A DNA stretch of 12,778 bases from an uncultured Coriobacteriaceae bacterium (GTDB lineage Bacteria; Actinomycetota; Coriobacteriia; Coriobacteriales; Eggerthellaceae): NCBI GenBank assembly GCA_900539675.1, contig UQDJ01000045.1, positions 1 through 12,778 on the forward strand, read 5' to 3'. Of the stretch, positions 1 to 7,164 are shown piece by piece. Every line of letters begins with the position of its first letter. Positions within the stretch are counted from its first letter, which is position 1. The notes under the pieces are model-generated. The model saw only the letters and a list, made by a program, of their open reading frames with translations. It did not search any database and had not been told where the DNA came from. Made by a program: the position numbers and the translations under genes.

Positions 1-1604
1 ATGCATTTAGGCCAAAATCCAGCATCTACAAGTGTTTTATCAAGGAGCATCCTCGCTTCAGTCGCGCAGTTGTTGTGTTGGCTACCGGCTGCGAAATACT
101 GGTGTTATGTGCCTACTTGTTCTTTGGTTCCAATCAGGTAGGAGTTGCGACATCGTTTTACAATTCAGGTTCATGGGATGGTCACAGCATTGTTAATACC
201 TATCAAGTGGGTGGCGATAATGCCCAGCAATACGCCGAATTAGCCAAGGCGATGGCTCATGGTCAGCTGTATCTAGAAGAAGAGCCGCCGCAGTGGCTTC
301 AGGATATGGATAATCCCTACGATAAAGGTGCTCGCGACGAGTTGCAAAAGCAGACGGGGGAGCCGTATCTGTTTGACGTAGCCTATCATGATGGTCACTA
401 CTATGTGTATTTTGGCGTGCTTCCGGTACTGCTATTCTACTTGCCGTTTTATCTATTAACCGGATCCAGTTTCCCAACCGCCATTGGGGTACTGATAAGC
501 TGTATTGCGTTTATTCTGGGAGCCACAGCCCTGATGGATCGCTTTGCGCGTTATCACTTTAAACGGATGAGTTTGGGCTTGTTTTTGTTGCTGCAGATGC
601 CTTTGGTGGCGTGTTCGGGCATGCTGTATTTGGCGAAGTTCCCAACGTTTTATTCGCTACCGATAGCGCTTGCTATGGCGCTTACGGTATGGGGCTTGTA
701 TTTCTGGGTTCATGGACGATCGTCCAATCGTGCCTGGGGTTGGTATTTGGCCGGTTCGTTATGTATGGCCCTCGTTGTGGCCTGCCGTCCGCAGTTTATT
801 GTGTTTTCCCTGGTAGCATTTCCGCTTTTCTGGCGCAAGTTCATTACCGAACGCCATCTGTTTACCCCTCAAGGCATCAGAGAATTCATATGCTTGCTGG
901 CACCGTATGCCGTTGTGGCTATTGGTGTCATGATGTATAACAAAGCCCGCTTCGGTTCACTGACAGACTTTGGCGCAAACTACAATTTAACGGTTAATGA
1001 CATGACGCAGCGTGGGACCAATCCAGGGCGTTTCTTGCCAGCGCTCTTTGCGTACTTCCTACAGACACCTACTACCACAGGGGTGTTTCCCTGGATCCAG
1101 CCAGCGCCCTTTGACACCACTTATTTAGGTCAGACAATTAAAGAAGTTACGTTTGGTGGCATTTTGGTCTGCCTGCCAATTCTTTGGATTTTGGCGTTTG
1201 CGAAGCCCATTTTGGCATATCGCTTTAAGGTGCGCTCAACCCATACCATTGCAGGTGTGGTGGTTGTTATGCTGGTTGCGGGCGTTATTGTGGCGTGTAT
1301 GGATGCGCAGATGGCAGGCATTTTACAGCGCTATACAGCAGACTACAGCTCGCTTTTCCTGATTCCTGCGGCCCTGTTGGTCTTTGTTGCCAATGATGCG
1401 CTCTCTCACAAGGCAAAGACGGCAGAAGGAAAGCTGCTCTATGCTAAATCGCACACCTTGTTCTTGCGAGTTATTCAAGTGCTGGTGGCGTTAAGCCTTT
1501 TGTACAGCACGTTGGTGTGTCTGGTTCCAGAAACAGGCTGGTATTCCGATGTTTACGGCTGGGCTTATCAGGACATCATTGAAATGGTTGAATTTTGGAC
1601 ATAG
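1..1604 (+). CDS. Multi-pass membrane protein, GT-C/GT39-like glycosyltransferase candidate (5' partial)
   Basis: The reading frame is open from the first complete codon at position 3 to the TAG at 1602-1604, so the gene probably begins left of the window. A GTG at 75 could be a start but has no Shine-Dalgarno and would remove the basic residues that precede the first membrane helix. Counting from the codon at 75, a helix (about 7-18) is followed by a polar outer loop (about 19-105) and then many hydrophobic helices to the C-terminus. The loop holds an acidic GGDNAQQYAELAKAM stretch (Asp48) followed by HGQLYL, and later YHDGHYYVYFGVLP leading into the next helix; this layout is seen in GT-C membrane glycosyltransferases, which use polyprenyl-linked sugars and a loop aspartate. 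Assignment to that superfamily is inference from topology and motif flavour; substrate unknown. No partner gene follows in the same operon. Confidence 0.7.
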   Translation, partial: AFRPKSSIYKCFIKEHPRFSRAVVVLATGCEILVLCAYLFFGSNQVGVATSFYNSGSWDGHSIVNTYQVGGDNAQQYAELAKAMAHGQLYLEEEPPQWLQDMDNPYDKGARDELQKQTGEPYLFDVAYHDGHYYVYFGVLPVLLFYLPFYLLTGSSFPTAIGVLISCIAFILGATALMDRFARYHFKRMSLGLFLLLQMPLVACSGMLYLAKFPTFYSLPIALAMALTVWGLYFWVHGRSSNRAWGWYLAGSLCMALVVACRPQFIVFSLVAFPLFWRKFITERHLFTPQGIREFICLLAPYAVVAIGVMMYNKARFGSLTDFGANYNLTVNDMTQRGTNPGRFLPALFAYFLQTPTTTGVFPWIQPAPFDTTYLGQTIKEVTFGGILVCLPILWILAFAKPILAYRFKVRSTHTIAGVVVVMLVAGVIVACMDAQMAGILQRYTADYSSLFLIPAALLVFVANDALSHKAKTAEGKLLYAKSHTLFLRVIQVLVALSLLYSTLVCLVPETGWYSDVYGWAYQDIIEMVEFWT

Positions 1605-1831
1605 GCTGGCCAAGCCTTGATGGTGCTTCTAATTTTCCCTGTTAGAAAGGCCTAACCGCTCACCGAGAATTTTACGCGCCGTTCACCCCGCGAAGTCAAC
1701 CAGTGAGGCGAGGGCATTTCCGCCCACCGAGCTAAAACCAACACACCATGGATCTTCTCCGGGTGCCTATAAGTTCGCTCTATAGAATTGAGGTACTTGC
1801 TCAAGGCGAATTTATTAGCGAGAGGAGAGGT

Positions 1832-2404
1832 ATGTCACAGTTGACAGAAATCCGCTGGCATGCCCGTGCCGGTCAAGGTGCGGTTACGGCGGCAAAGCTC
1901 GTGGCGGACACGGCGCTGCTGCAGGGCAACTATATCCAGGCTATGCCCGAATATGGCCCGGAGCGTACCGGTGCACCCCTAAAGGCGTATACCCGTGTAT
2001 CAAGTGAGCCCATTGAGGTCCACAACAATATTTTGAATCCCGATATCGTTATCGTTATGGATGACACGCTTCTAGCATCAACCGATGTTATGGAAGGCAT
2101 GCATGAAGATGGCATCCTTATTTTTAATACCACTATGACGCCAGCAGAAGCTCGTAAGGCAGTAAAGGCTCCGGCTTCTATGCGTGTGGCAACGGTAGGT
2201 GCTTCTGGCATTGCTATGGCAACTATAAAAAAGGATATGCCTAACACTCCCATTGTTGGTGCTCTTGCAAAAGTGACGGGATTATTCCCGCTTGATCTGG
2301 TAAAAGAGCGCTTGGTTATCACGTTTGGCAAGAAGTTTTCGCAAGAGATGATTGATGCAAACTTGGCATCGGTCGAACGTGCTTACCAGGAGGTGCAAGA
2401 ATAA
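1832..2404 (+). CDS. porG: Pyruvate:ferredoxin oxidoreductase, gamma subunit
   Basis: This 190-aa protein is the gamma subunit of a four-subunit 2-oxoacid:ferredoxin oxidoreductase, the domain that helps bind coenzyme A during conversion of pyruvate to acetyl-CoA and CO2 in the cytoplasm. It shows the family's N-terminal glycine-rich segment (ARAGQGAVTAAKLVA, residues 11-25) and the conserved PEYGPERTGAPLKAY stretch (39-53). I chose ATG 1832 because a strong GAGAGGAGAGG ribosome site sits just before it and the family's N-terminus begins here. The frame stays open upstream to an ATG at 1748, but that one has no ribosome site. A possible -10 box TATAAG lies at 1768-1773 without a clear -35. 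The stop overlaps the porD start by one base (TAATG at 2402-2406), so the two are probably translationally coupled. Pyruvate is the likely substrate; another 2-oxoacid is possible. Confidence 0.94.
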   Translation: MSQLTEIRWHARAGQGAVTAAKLVADTALLQGNYIQAMPEYGPERTGAPLKAYTRVSSEPIEVHNNILNPDIVIVMDDTLLASTDVMEGMHEDGILIFNTTMTPAEARKAVKAPASMRVATVGASGIAMATIKKDMPNTPIVGALAKVTGLFPLDLVKERLVITFGKKFSQEMIDANLASVERAYQEVQE

Positions 2405-2748
2405 TGACTAAACATGAGTTCGATCCGTCGAATTACGAGAATTGGAAGCCCTCCGATTTTCCAGTAGGTTACGTTTGCCCTGAGGGTGGCACATCTGAAG
2501 CGTGCTATACCGGCGGCTGGCGTTCGGATCGTCCAATGTGGGATCCTGAAAAGTGCACGAATTGCATGTTGTGCTGGATGTATTGTCCCGATTCTTCGAT
2601 CAAGATTGAAGATGGCGCAATGACCGGTATTGACCTGTTCCACTGCAAGGGCTGCGGTGTGTGTGTGCAGGAATGCAAATTTGGCGCTTTGCATCTCGTT
2701 TCTGAGGCGGAAGCCCAGGAGCAGGACAAGCAAAAGGAAGGGGAGTAA
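2404..2748 (+). CDS. porD: Pyruvate:ferredoxin oxidoreductase, delta (2x[4Fe-4S] ferredoxin) subunit
   Basis: A 114-aa ferredoxin-like subunit that carries electrons from the catalytic TPP/iron-sulfur core of the oxidoreductase to external ferredoxin. Two complete CxxCxxCxxxC motifs are visible: Cys51, 54, 57 and 61 (CTNCMLCWMYCP) and Cys81, 84, 87 and 91 (CKGCGVCVQEC), enough for two [4Fe-4S] clusters. The roughly 50-residue N-terminal extension with PSDFPVG and GGWRSDRP is typical of PorD rather than of free bacterial ferredoxins; it packs against the other subunits. The C-terminus is charged (Glu, Lys and Gln rich). Translation starts inside the porG stop and the next gene starts 3 bases after this stop, with an AGGAAGGGGAG ribosome site for porA embedded in the end of porD. 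Confidence 0.95.
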   Translation: MTKHEFDPSNYENWKPSDFPVGYVCPEGGTSEACYTGGWRSDRPMWDPEKCTNCMLCWMYCPDSSIKIEDGAMTGIDLFHCKGCGVCVQECKFGALHLVSEAEAQEQDKQKEGE

Positions 2749-2751
2749 ACC

Positions 2752-3939
2752 ATGGCAGAAAAAGCTATGTTTTCCGCTACGGGCAACCAGATGGTGGCTG
2801 AGGCGTTCCGCCAGGTAAACCCCGATGTTATGGCCGCTTATCCCATTACGCCTCAGACCACGATCGTAGAAGCATACGATAAGTTTGTAGCTGACGGTCG
2901 GGTAACTACGGAATATGTTCCTGTTGAATCTGAGCATTCGGCGCTGTCTGCCTGCATTGGCGCTTCTGCTGCAGGCGCTCGCGTAGCAACGGCTACCAGC
3001 TCTCAGGGCTTGGCATTTATGTGGGAAGAACTCAACATTGCTTCCGGTATGCGCTGCCCAATTGTTATGGCTAATGCGAACCGCGCTTTGTCTGCCCCTA
3101 TCAATATTCACGGTGATCATTCAGATATCATGAGCGCCCGTGATACCGGCTGGGGCATGATGTTTGCAGAAACGGCACAGGAAGCCTATGACAACACCAT
3201 CATCGCCTTTAAGGTTGCAGAAGATCCCAACGTGTTGCTGCCTATGCTGACCACGCTGGATGGTTTTGTTACCACGCACGCTATGGATTGCTGTGTGATG
3301 GAAGAAGATCAGACGGTTAAAGATTATGTGGGCGATTATCATCCGCTCTATCCTTTGCTGGATACCGAAAATCCGGTGGGCCAGGGCATGTTTGCTACGC
3401 TGGGTAACAGCTACATGAAGTACAAGCTGACTGAGCGCCATGCCTTGGAAAATGCTATGGAAGCGTTTGAGCGCCATGGAAAGGAATGGGCCGATATTAC
3501 CGGTCGCCCCTTTGAATTGGTAGATTGCTGGGGAACTGAAGACGCTGACTATTTGGTGGTGGTTCTGGGTTCCTGCGCTGGCAATGCGCGCTATCAGGCT
3601 CGCCAGCTTCGTGCTAAGGGTATGAAGGTAGGCGTTGTTCGTCCTCGCGTGTTCCGCCCCTTCCCGGCTCGCCAGATTGTGGAGGCGTGCAAGCATGCAA
3701 AGGCGGTTGCGGTTATTGATCGTTCCGATTCGTACGGATCGCCTCACGCGCCGCTTTCGCTTGAAGTGCGTGCTGCATTCCAGAACGCAGGTGTGTCTAT
3801 TCCCGTAAGCGATTATGTAGCTGGTCTGGGTGGCGCTGATATCACTCTGGATCAGATGAACGAAGTATTCATGGAGCTCGAACAGCGTGCGAAGGGCACC
3901 TACGACGGTTCCATCAAGTATCTTGGTATTGAAGAGTAA
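2752..3939 (+). CDS. porA: Pyruvate:ferredoxin oxidoreductase, alpha subunit
   Basis: A 395-aa alpha subunit carrying the pyrimidine-side domain of the thiamine-diphosphate enzyme. Family hallmarks are clear: YPITPQT (residues 30-36), VESEHSA (58-64, with the glutamate expected to activate the cofactor), TSSQGL (82-87), the SAPINIHGDHSD stretch (114-125) and RDTGW (130-134). A C-terminal transketolase-like domain with VVVLGSCAGNARY and VGVVRPRVFRPFP follows from about residue 265. Length fits separate PorA chains and not the large single-chain bacterial PFOR. Together with porG, porD and porB it makes a complete heterotetramer-type complex in gamma-delta-alpha-beta order, the order common in archaea, Thermotoga and many strict anaerobes. 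The gap to porB is only 10 bases. Confidence 0.96.
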   Translation: MAEKAMFSATGNQMVAEAFRQVNPDVMAAYPITPQTTIVEAYDKFVADGRVTTEYVPVESEHSALSACIGASAAGARVATATSSQGLAFMWEELNIASGMRCPIVMANANRALSAPINIHGDHSDIMSARDTGWGMMFAETAQEAYDNTIIAFKVAEDPNVLLPMLTTLDGFVTTHAMDCCVMEEDQTVKDYVGDYHPLYPLLDTENPVGQGMFATLGNSYMKYKLTERHALENAMEAFERHGKEWADITGRPFELVDCWGTEDADYLVVVLGSCAGNARYQARQLRAKGMKVGVVRPRVFRPFPARQIVEACKHAKAVAVIDRSDSYGSPHAPLSLEVRAAFQNAGVSIPVSDYVAGLGGADITLDQMNEVFMELEQRAKGTYDGSIKYLGIEE

Positions 3940-3949
3940 GGGGCACATT

Positions 3950-4894
3950 ATGGCTAATATTAAACAACTTGCTGCTCGCCCCGACGACTTGGCTCCTGGC
4001 CATCGCCTGTGCGGCGGCTGTGGCGCATCCATGGCGGTACGTCAAGTACTCATGGGTCGCAATGATTACGATGTGGTATGCGCATGCGCAACGGGTTGCT
4101 TGGAAGTGTCCACGACCATCTATCCCGATAACGCATGGGAAGTTCCATTTATTCACAACGCATTCGCCAATGCGGGTGCCACCATTTCTGGTGTAGAGGC
4201 TGCTTATAAAGGCTTGCAGCGTGCCGGCAAGATTCCGGCTGACAAAAAGATTAAGTTCGTTGCTTTCGGCGGCGATGGCGGCACCTATGATATTGGTTTG
4301 CAGTCTTTGTCGGGTGCAATGGAACGCGGCCACGATATTGTGTATGTGTGCTATGACAACGGCGCTTACATGAACACGGGCATTCAGCGTTCGTCTGCAA
4401 CGCCAAAGGGTGCTTGGGCAACCACGTCTGAGGTAGGCAAGGTTCAGCAGGGCAAAATTCAGGCTCGCAAGGACTTGACCTCCATCATGGCAGCACATGG
4501 TATTCCTTACGTTGCCCAGGCAACGGTAGGTAACTGGCGCGATCTGGTGAATAAGGCTGAAAAAGCCATTGCGGTTGATGGCCCAGCGTTTATAAACGTT
4601 ATGGCACCGTGTCCTCGTGGTTGGCGTGTGCCATCCAATATGACGGCTGAAATTTGCCGTATGGCAGTCAACTCCAAGTTCTGGCCTTTGTTTGAGGTCG
4701 AAAACGGCAAGTGGAAACTGACGCCTGTTCGCGATAAGAACTTAATTCCGGTGGCAGACTTCTTGCGTCCCCAGGGTCGCTTTAAGCATCTGTTTAAGCC
4801 GGGTAATGAGCATCTGCTTGAAGAAATTCAGCAGGATGTGGACAACTACTGGGCATATCTTGAAGGCCGCGTAGAAGGCACTAAAGATCTGTAA
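3950..4894 (+). CDS. porB: Pyruvate:ferredoxin oxidoreductase, beta (TPP-binding) subunit
   Basis: A 314-aa beta subunit that binds the thiamine-diphosphate pyrophosphate and one [4Fe-4S] cluster. The TPP motif is GGDGGTYDIG (residues 108-116 region) followed by CYDNGAYMNTG (134-144). Likely cluster ligands are Cys21 and Cys24 (CGGC), Cys50 (ATGC) and Cys221 (PCPRGW), matching the spacing known for the PFOR catalytic-site cluster. I chose ATG 3950 because GGGG follows the porA stop at the right distance and the protein then opens at the family's usual place; an upstream in-frame start at 3887 would lie inside porA and lacks a ribosome site. It is the last gene of the operon; a strong hairpin terminator follows 84 bases downstream. 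Confidence 0.96.
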   Translation: MANIKQLAARPDDLAPGHRLCGGCGASMAVRQVLMGRNDYDVVCACATGCLEVSTTIYPDNAWEVPFIHNAFANAGATISGVEAAYKGLQRAGKIPADKKIKFVAFGGDGGTYDIGLQSLSGAMERGHDIVYVCYDNGAYMNTGIQRSSATPKGAWATTSEVGKVQQGKIQARKDLTSIMAAHGIPYVAQATVGNWRDLVNKAEKAIAVDGPAFINVMAPCPRGWRVPSNMTAEICRMAVNSKFWPLFEVENGKWKLTPVRDKNLIPVADFLRPQGRFKHLFKPGNEHLLEEIQQDVDNYWAYLEGRVEGTKDL

Positions 4895-4977
4895 GCTACT
4901 CGGGCGCTAAATCGCTTCGATGGCTGATCTGATCTTTATGGTTACGACGGATTGTCAGTAACACACAATAGATTTGT

Positions 4978-5022
4978 ACAAGGTGTATCGGGAGTATTCC
5001 TGGTGCACCTTGTTCTTTGTTT
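4978..5022 (+). terminator. Long-stem intrinsic terminator of the por operon
   Basis: Bases 4978-4993 pair with 4998-5013 across a four-base GTAT loop, giving 16 consecutive pairs with three G-U wobbles; the outer 8 pairs (ACAAGGTG with CACCTTGT) are all Watson-Crick. A U-rich tail TCTTTGTTT follows at 5014-5022. It sits between porB and the next gene and ends the por transcript. Confidence 0.85.
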
Positions 5023-5050
5023 GCCCTGGGTGATCAATCGTCCTTATATC
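5021..5050 (+). promoter_or_regulatory. Possible promoter of the flavin oxidoreductase gene
   Basis: A TTGCCC box at 5021-5026 and TATATC at 5045-5050 are separated by 18 bases, directly after the por terminator and about 70 bases before the next start codon. Both boxes are imperfect, so this is a weak call based on position and partial match to sigma-70 consensus. Confidence 0.25.
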
Positions 5051-5093
5051 AGCTAAAATCCCAGATAGACTCTTAGCGCCACTCGTACTCAAG

Positions 5094-5116
5094 AGGATCT
5101 AGTCGAAAGGATCTAG
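5094..5116 (+). repeat. 9-bp direct repeat containing the ribosome site
   Basis: AGGATCTAG occurs twice, at 5094-5102 and 5108-5116, 14 bases apart, immediately upstream of the start codon at 5119. The second copy carries the Shine-Dalgarno; the first could act as a second, too-distant anti-SD contact. It may be a small tandem duplication. Confidence 0.6.
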
Positions 5117-5118
5117 CC

Positions 5119-6126
5119 ATGCTTATTGATACACCACTTAACTTGAGAACGTTTACGGTACATGATCGCTTGGTGTTGCCTCCGATGGCTACTGAAAAAT
5201 CCCAGGGTGAAGGTCTGGTGAGCCAGGAGCTGTGCGATTACTACAACGATAAAACGAAAAGCGGCGCGTTTGGTCTGGTGATAACCGAGCATTCGTATGT
5301 TTCTAAAATGGGGCAAGCGAGCGTGCATCAGGTATCATGCGCAAGCGATTTCGCCATTCCGGGCTTATCGCGTTTAGTGGATGTGATTCATCGCAATGGT
5401 TCAAAGGTAATTGCTCAGATTAACCATGCGGGCGGCAAGGGTATTATTGGTTTACAGGGAAGCAGTGAATCGCTTGCACCAACAGGGATGGAGTACACCA
5501 CCACGCGTGGCGAAAAGATTCGTTCGGCTACGATGGACCAGGCGGATATTGACGAGGTAATCAAGGACTTTGCTCAGGCGGCACGCCGCGCGAAAGAAGC
5601 CGGTTATGATGGCGTTGAAATTCACTCGGCTCATGGCTACCTTCTTAACCAGTTCTATTCACCTCTCACCAACAAGCGCAATGATGTGTATACCGGCGCT
5701 ACCATTCAGGGACGAACCCGTCTGCATTGTCAGATTATTGATGCGCTACGTCAGACGGTAGGTAATGACTATTTGGTGGCTATTCGTTTGGGTGCATGCG
5801 ATTATGAACCAGGTGGATCATCGGTGGAAGATGCCGTTTTGGCTTCGCGGATATTCGAAGCTGCAGGGGTGGATTTGATTGATGTGTCTGGTGGATTGTG
5901 CGGATACCGAGGCAGAGGATCTCAAAGCGAAGGCTATTTTGGAGTAGAGTCGCAAGCAATTCGTGCTGCCGTCAAGGTACCAGTTATGTTGACGGGCGGT
6001 GTTAAGACGGGCCATGGTGCTGAGGATCTTCTAGAAGAAGGCAAAGCTGACCTTATTGGAGTAGGGCGCGCCGTGCTCAAAGATTCTGAATGGCCGCGAA
6101 AGGCCTTTGCTGAATTGGGCTTATAG
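5119..6126 (+). CDS. Old Yellow Enzyme family NADH:flavin oxidoreductase (single domain)
   Basis: A 335-aa cytoplasmic FMN-dependent ene-reductase of the OYE/YqjM-like family, a TIM barrel that takes hydride from NAD(P)H and reduces an activated C=C bond. Visible features are PPMATEKS (21-28) near the FMN ring, QINHAG (100-105), the active-site HSAHGYLLNQFYSPLTN (169-185, with His169 and His172 as the substrate-binding pair and Tyr174 nearby), and the FMN-phosphate segments TGGV (292-295) and GVGR (314-317). It ends after the barrel, so it lacks the C-terminal [4Fe-4S]/FAD half found in 2,4-dienoyl-CoA reductases and bile-acid or trimethylamine-type enzymes; the physiological substrate cannot be read from sequence. 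AAAGGA at 5106-5111 gives the ribosome site. The TAG stop overlaps the stop of the convergent repressor gene. Confidence 0.92.
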   Translation: MLIDTPLNLRTFTVHDRLVLPPMATEKSQGEGLVSQELCDYYNDKTKSGAFGLVITEHSYVSKMGQASVHQVSCASDFAIPGLSRLVDVIHRNGSKVIAQINHAGGKGIIGLQGSSESLAPTGMEYTTTRGEKIRSATMDQADIDEVIKDFAQAARRAKEAGYDGVEIHSAHGYLLNQFYSPLTNKRNDVYTGATIQGRTRLHCQIIDALRQTVGNDYLVAIRLGACDYEPGGSSVEDAVLASRIFEAAGVDLIDVSGGLCGYRGRGSQSEGYFGVESQAIRAAVKVPVMLTGGVKTGHGAEDLLEEGKADLIGVGRAVLKDSEWPRKAFAELGL

Positions 6127-6801
6127 CTTAAATCCGTAGGGAATGGTGTACCACACCACCTGACCGAGGATGTGCAGCTTTCGCCTGGTGGAACTGGCGC
6201 GATCAAACGTATGGCTGATAAACGATGAATTGTTTGAATCCGGTTCAAGCTCAATAGACTGCTCATGAAGACGCACCCGCTTAATGGTGGCAGTAGCATT
6301 ATCTACGCTGACTGCATATATTTTGCCATCGCGTATATCGGTCATGTCGGGATCAACAAGTGCATAGCTTCCGTTGGGAATGACGCGATTCATGGACTCG
6401 CCACACACTTTTAGAAAGAATGCGTGGGGATGTTTTTGATGGATGGCATAAGGCAAAGCATGCGTTTCGTCTGCAGGAATCATTTCAAGTGGGGTACCTG
6501 CAGCGATTGAACCATACAGGGGTACTTCAACAAAATCGGGGTCCTCGTTGATGGGTTTCCCTAACGGGTTTTCAAGAACGCGACGAGCAAATCCTCTCTC
6601 TTCACTCAAAATGTCATCGGCAGTAAGTTCTGGATACGCATTCAAAATATGGTCTATAGCCTTACTGCGTGGGATCGAACAACCAGTTTCCCATGCCGAA
6701 ACTGAGGTTTGACTCACGTGAGCAATAGCGGCGAAATCTTCTTGATTAAGGCCTTTATGAAAGCGCAGTGCGTTGATATTGTTGCCGATGAAATTGTCCA
6801 T
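6121..6801 (-). CDS. CI-type repressor: XRE helix-turn-helix plus S24 (LexA-like) self-cleaving domain
   Basis: A 226-aa DNA-binding regulator. Residues 5-60 form a classic XRE helix-turn-helix (NINALRFHKGLNQEDFAAIA then VSQTSVSAWETG as turn and recognition helix). The C-terminal half is a peptidase S24 domain: cleavage site SIAAG with the scissile Ala101-Gly102 bond, nucleophile Ser136 in GESM, and general-base Lys174 in ATIKRV. All three elements needed for RecA-stimulated autocleavage in LexA and lambda CI are present. It is not LexA itself, because LexA has a winged-helix N-terminus. The start at 6801 follows AGAAGGG. The gene is divergent from a 69-aa Cro-like gene, and a near-palindrome covers that gene's promoter, so it most likely represses the rightward operon. 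Its stop overlaps the convergent OYE gene by six bases. Phage-derived or domesticated origin is inference. Confidence 0.93.
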   Translation of the reverse strand: MDNFIGNNINALRFHKGLNQEDFAAIAHVSQTSVSAWETGCSIPRSKAIDHILNAYPELTADDILSEERGFARRVLENPLGKPINEDPDFVEVPLYGSIAAGTPLEMIPADETHALPYAIHQKHPHAFFLKVCGESMNRVIPNGSYALVDPDMTDIRDGKIYAVSVDNATATIKRVRLHEQSIELEPDSNNSSFISHTFDRASSTRRKLHILGQVVWYTIPYGFKL

Positions 6802-6827
6802 AATCCCTTCTTACATGCTACTTTTCG

Positions 6828-6856
6828 ATTCTAACAAAGGCATCTTTCCTCTTAAA
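6828..6856 (-). promoter_or_regulatory. Probable promoter of the CI-type repressor
   Basis: Read on the minus strand, TAGAAT (6833-6828) is a five-of-six match to the -10 consensus, about 27 bases before the start codon. Seventeen bases upstream is TTTAAG (6856-6851), a poor -35. This -35 directly abuts the -35 of the rightward promoter, giving back-to-back promoters. Confidence 0.45.
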
Positions 6857-6884
6857 TTGACATGCGGTTTTTACCGGTTAAACT
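6857..6884 (+). promoter_or_regulatory. Promoter of the Cro-like/GNAT operon
   Basis: A perfect -35 TTGACA at 6857-6862 is followed after 16 bases by TAAACT at 6879-6884 (four of six matches to the -10). The -10 lies inside the near-palindrome, so a bound repressor would occlude polymerase. The start codon is about 25 bases further on. Confidence 0.6.
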
Positions 6885-6891
6885 GGTAAAA
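6869..6891. promoter_or_regulatory. 23-bp near-palindromic operator
   Basis: The site is an inverted repeat centred on 6880: TTTTACCGGTT on the left and AACTGGTAAAA on the right around a single central A. Ten of eleven positions pair; the only mismatch is 6876 against 6884. It overlaps the spacer and -10 of the rightward promoter but leaves the leftward promoter free. It does not resemble the actinobacterial SOS box (GAAC-N4-GTTC), which suggests that it is the dedicated site of the neighbouring CI-type repressor and perhaps also of the Cro-like protein. Confidence 0.7.
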
Positions 6892-6908
6892 GAGGACGGA
6901 GGGATGCA

Positions 6909-7118
6909 ATGAAAAGCTGGTTGGAACAGGCGCGCACGATATCCAAGCTCAGTGTTTCTGACTGTGCTCAAGCCCTTTGTCAAAATGACGCAACATATAA
7001 AAACAAAGAATCTAATCCTGGGACGCTTACCTTAAACGAATTGCGTGTCCTTATGCTCTTGTTTAACAAGGAAGCCCAGCGCGTTGTTTGGGCCGCTTTG
7101 GAGGAATTGGGGTCATGA
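6909..7118 (+). CDS. Small Cro-like helix-turn-helix protein, 69 aa
   Basis: A short protein with no family that I can name with certainty. Residues about 4-52 read like a compact XRE/Cro fold: WLEQARTISKLSVSDCAQAL as the first helices, NDATYKNKESNPG as the turn and recognition region (compare the usual s-x-Y-x-x-x-E-N/S-P-G), then LTLNELRVLMLLF as helix four or five. The C-terminal KEAQRVVWAALEEL is amphipathic and could dimerise. A GGAGGG ribosome site at 6898-6903 lies 5 bases before ATG 6909. It is transcribed divergently from the CI-type repressor, directly behind the near-palindromic operator, which is the position of Cro in phage switches. An antirepressor or repressor role is inference. 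It is probably cotranscribed with the acetyltransferase 46 bases downstream. Confidence 0.8.
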   Translation: MKSWLEQARTISKLSVSDCAQALCQNDATYKNKESNPGTLTLNELRVLMLLFNKEAQRVVWAALEELGS

Positions 7119-7164
7119 GGCTGTCTATATAGGGATGGTATCGGTTGCATACGGGGCATACAGC

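Noticed and set aside
1627..1647. Hairpin TTCTAA/TTAGAA after the membrane-protein gene considered as a terminator
   Set aside because: The stem is short and A+T-rich, and no T-run follows; not convincing.
1748..1831. In-frame ATG at 1748 that would extend porG by 28 residues
   Set aside because: There is no Shine-Dalgarno at 1748, whereas ATG 1832 has a strong one and matches the family's N-terminus.
2297..2308. A 12-base match (CTGGTAAAAGAG) inside porG to the right half and flank of the operator at 6883-6894
   Set aside because: It encodes ordinary porG residues, has no inverted partner half-site and is not near a promoter; probably chance.
2383..4032. Two long minus-strand open frames (2383-3120 and 3121-4032) antisense to porD, porA and porB
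   Set aside because: They mirror the codon-biased por genes, show no motifs or ribosome sites, and are covered by unmistakable coding on the plus strand.
6145..6157. Small hairpin GGTGT-ACC-ACACC near the OYE/repressor junction considered as a terminator
   Set aside because: It has only five pairs, a three-base loop and no T-tract on either strand, and lies in coding sequence.
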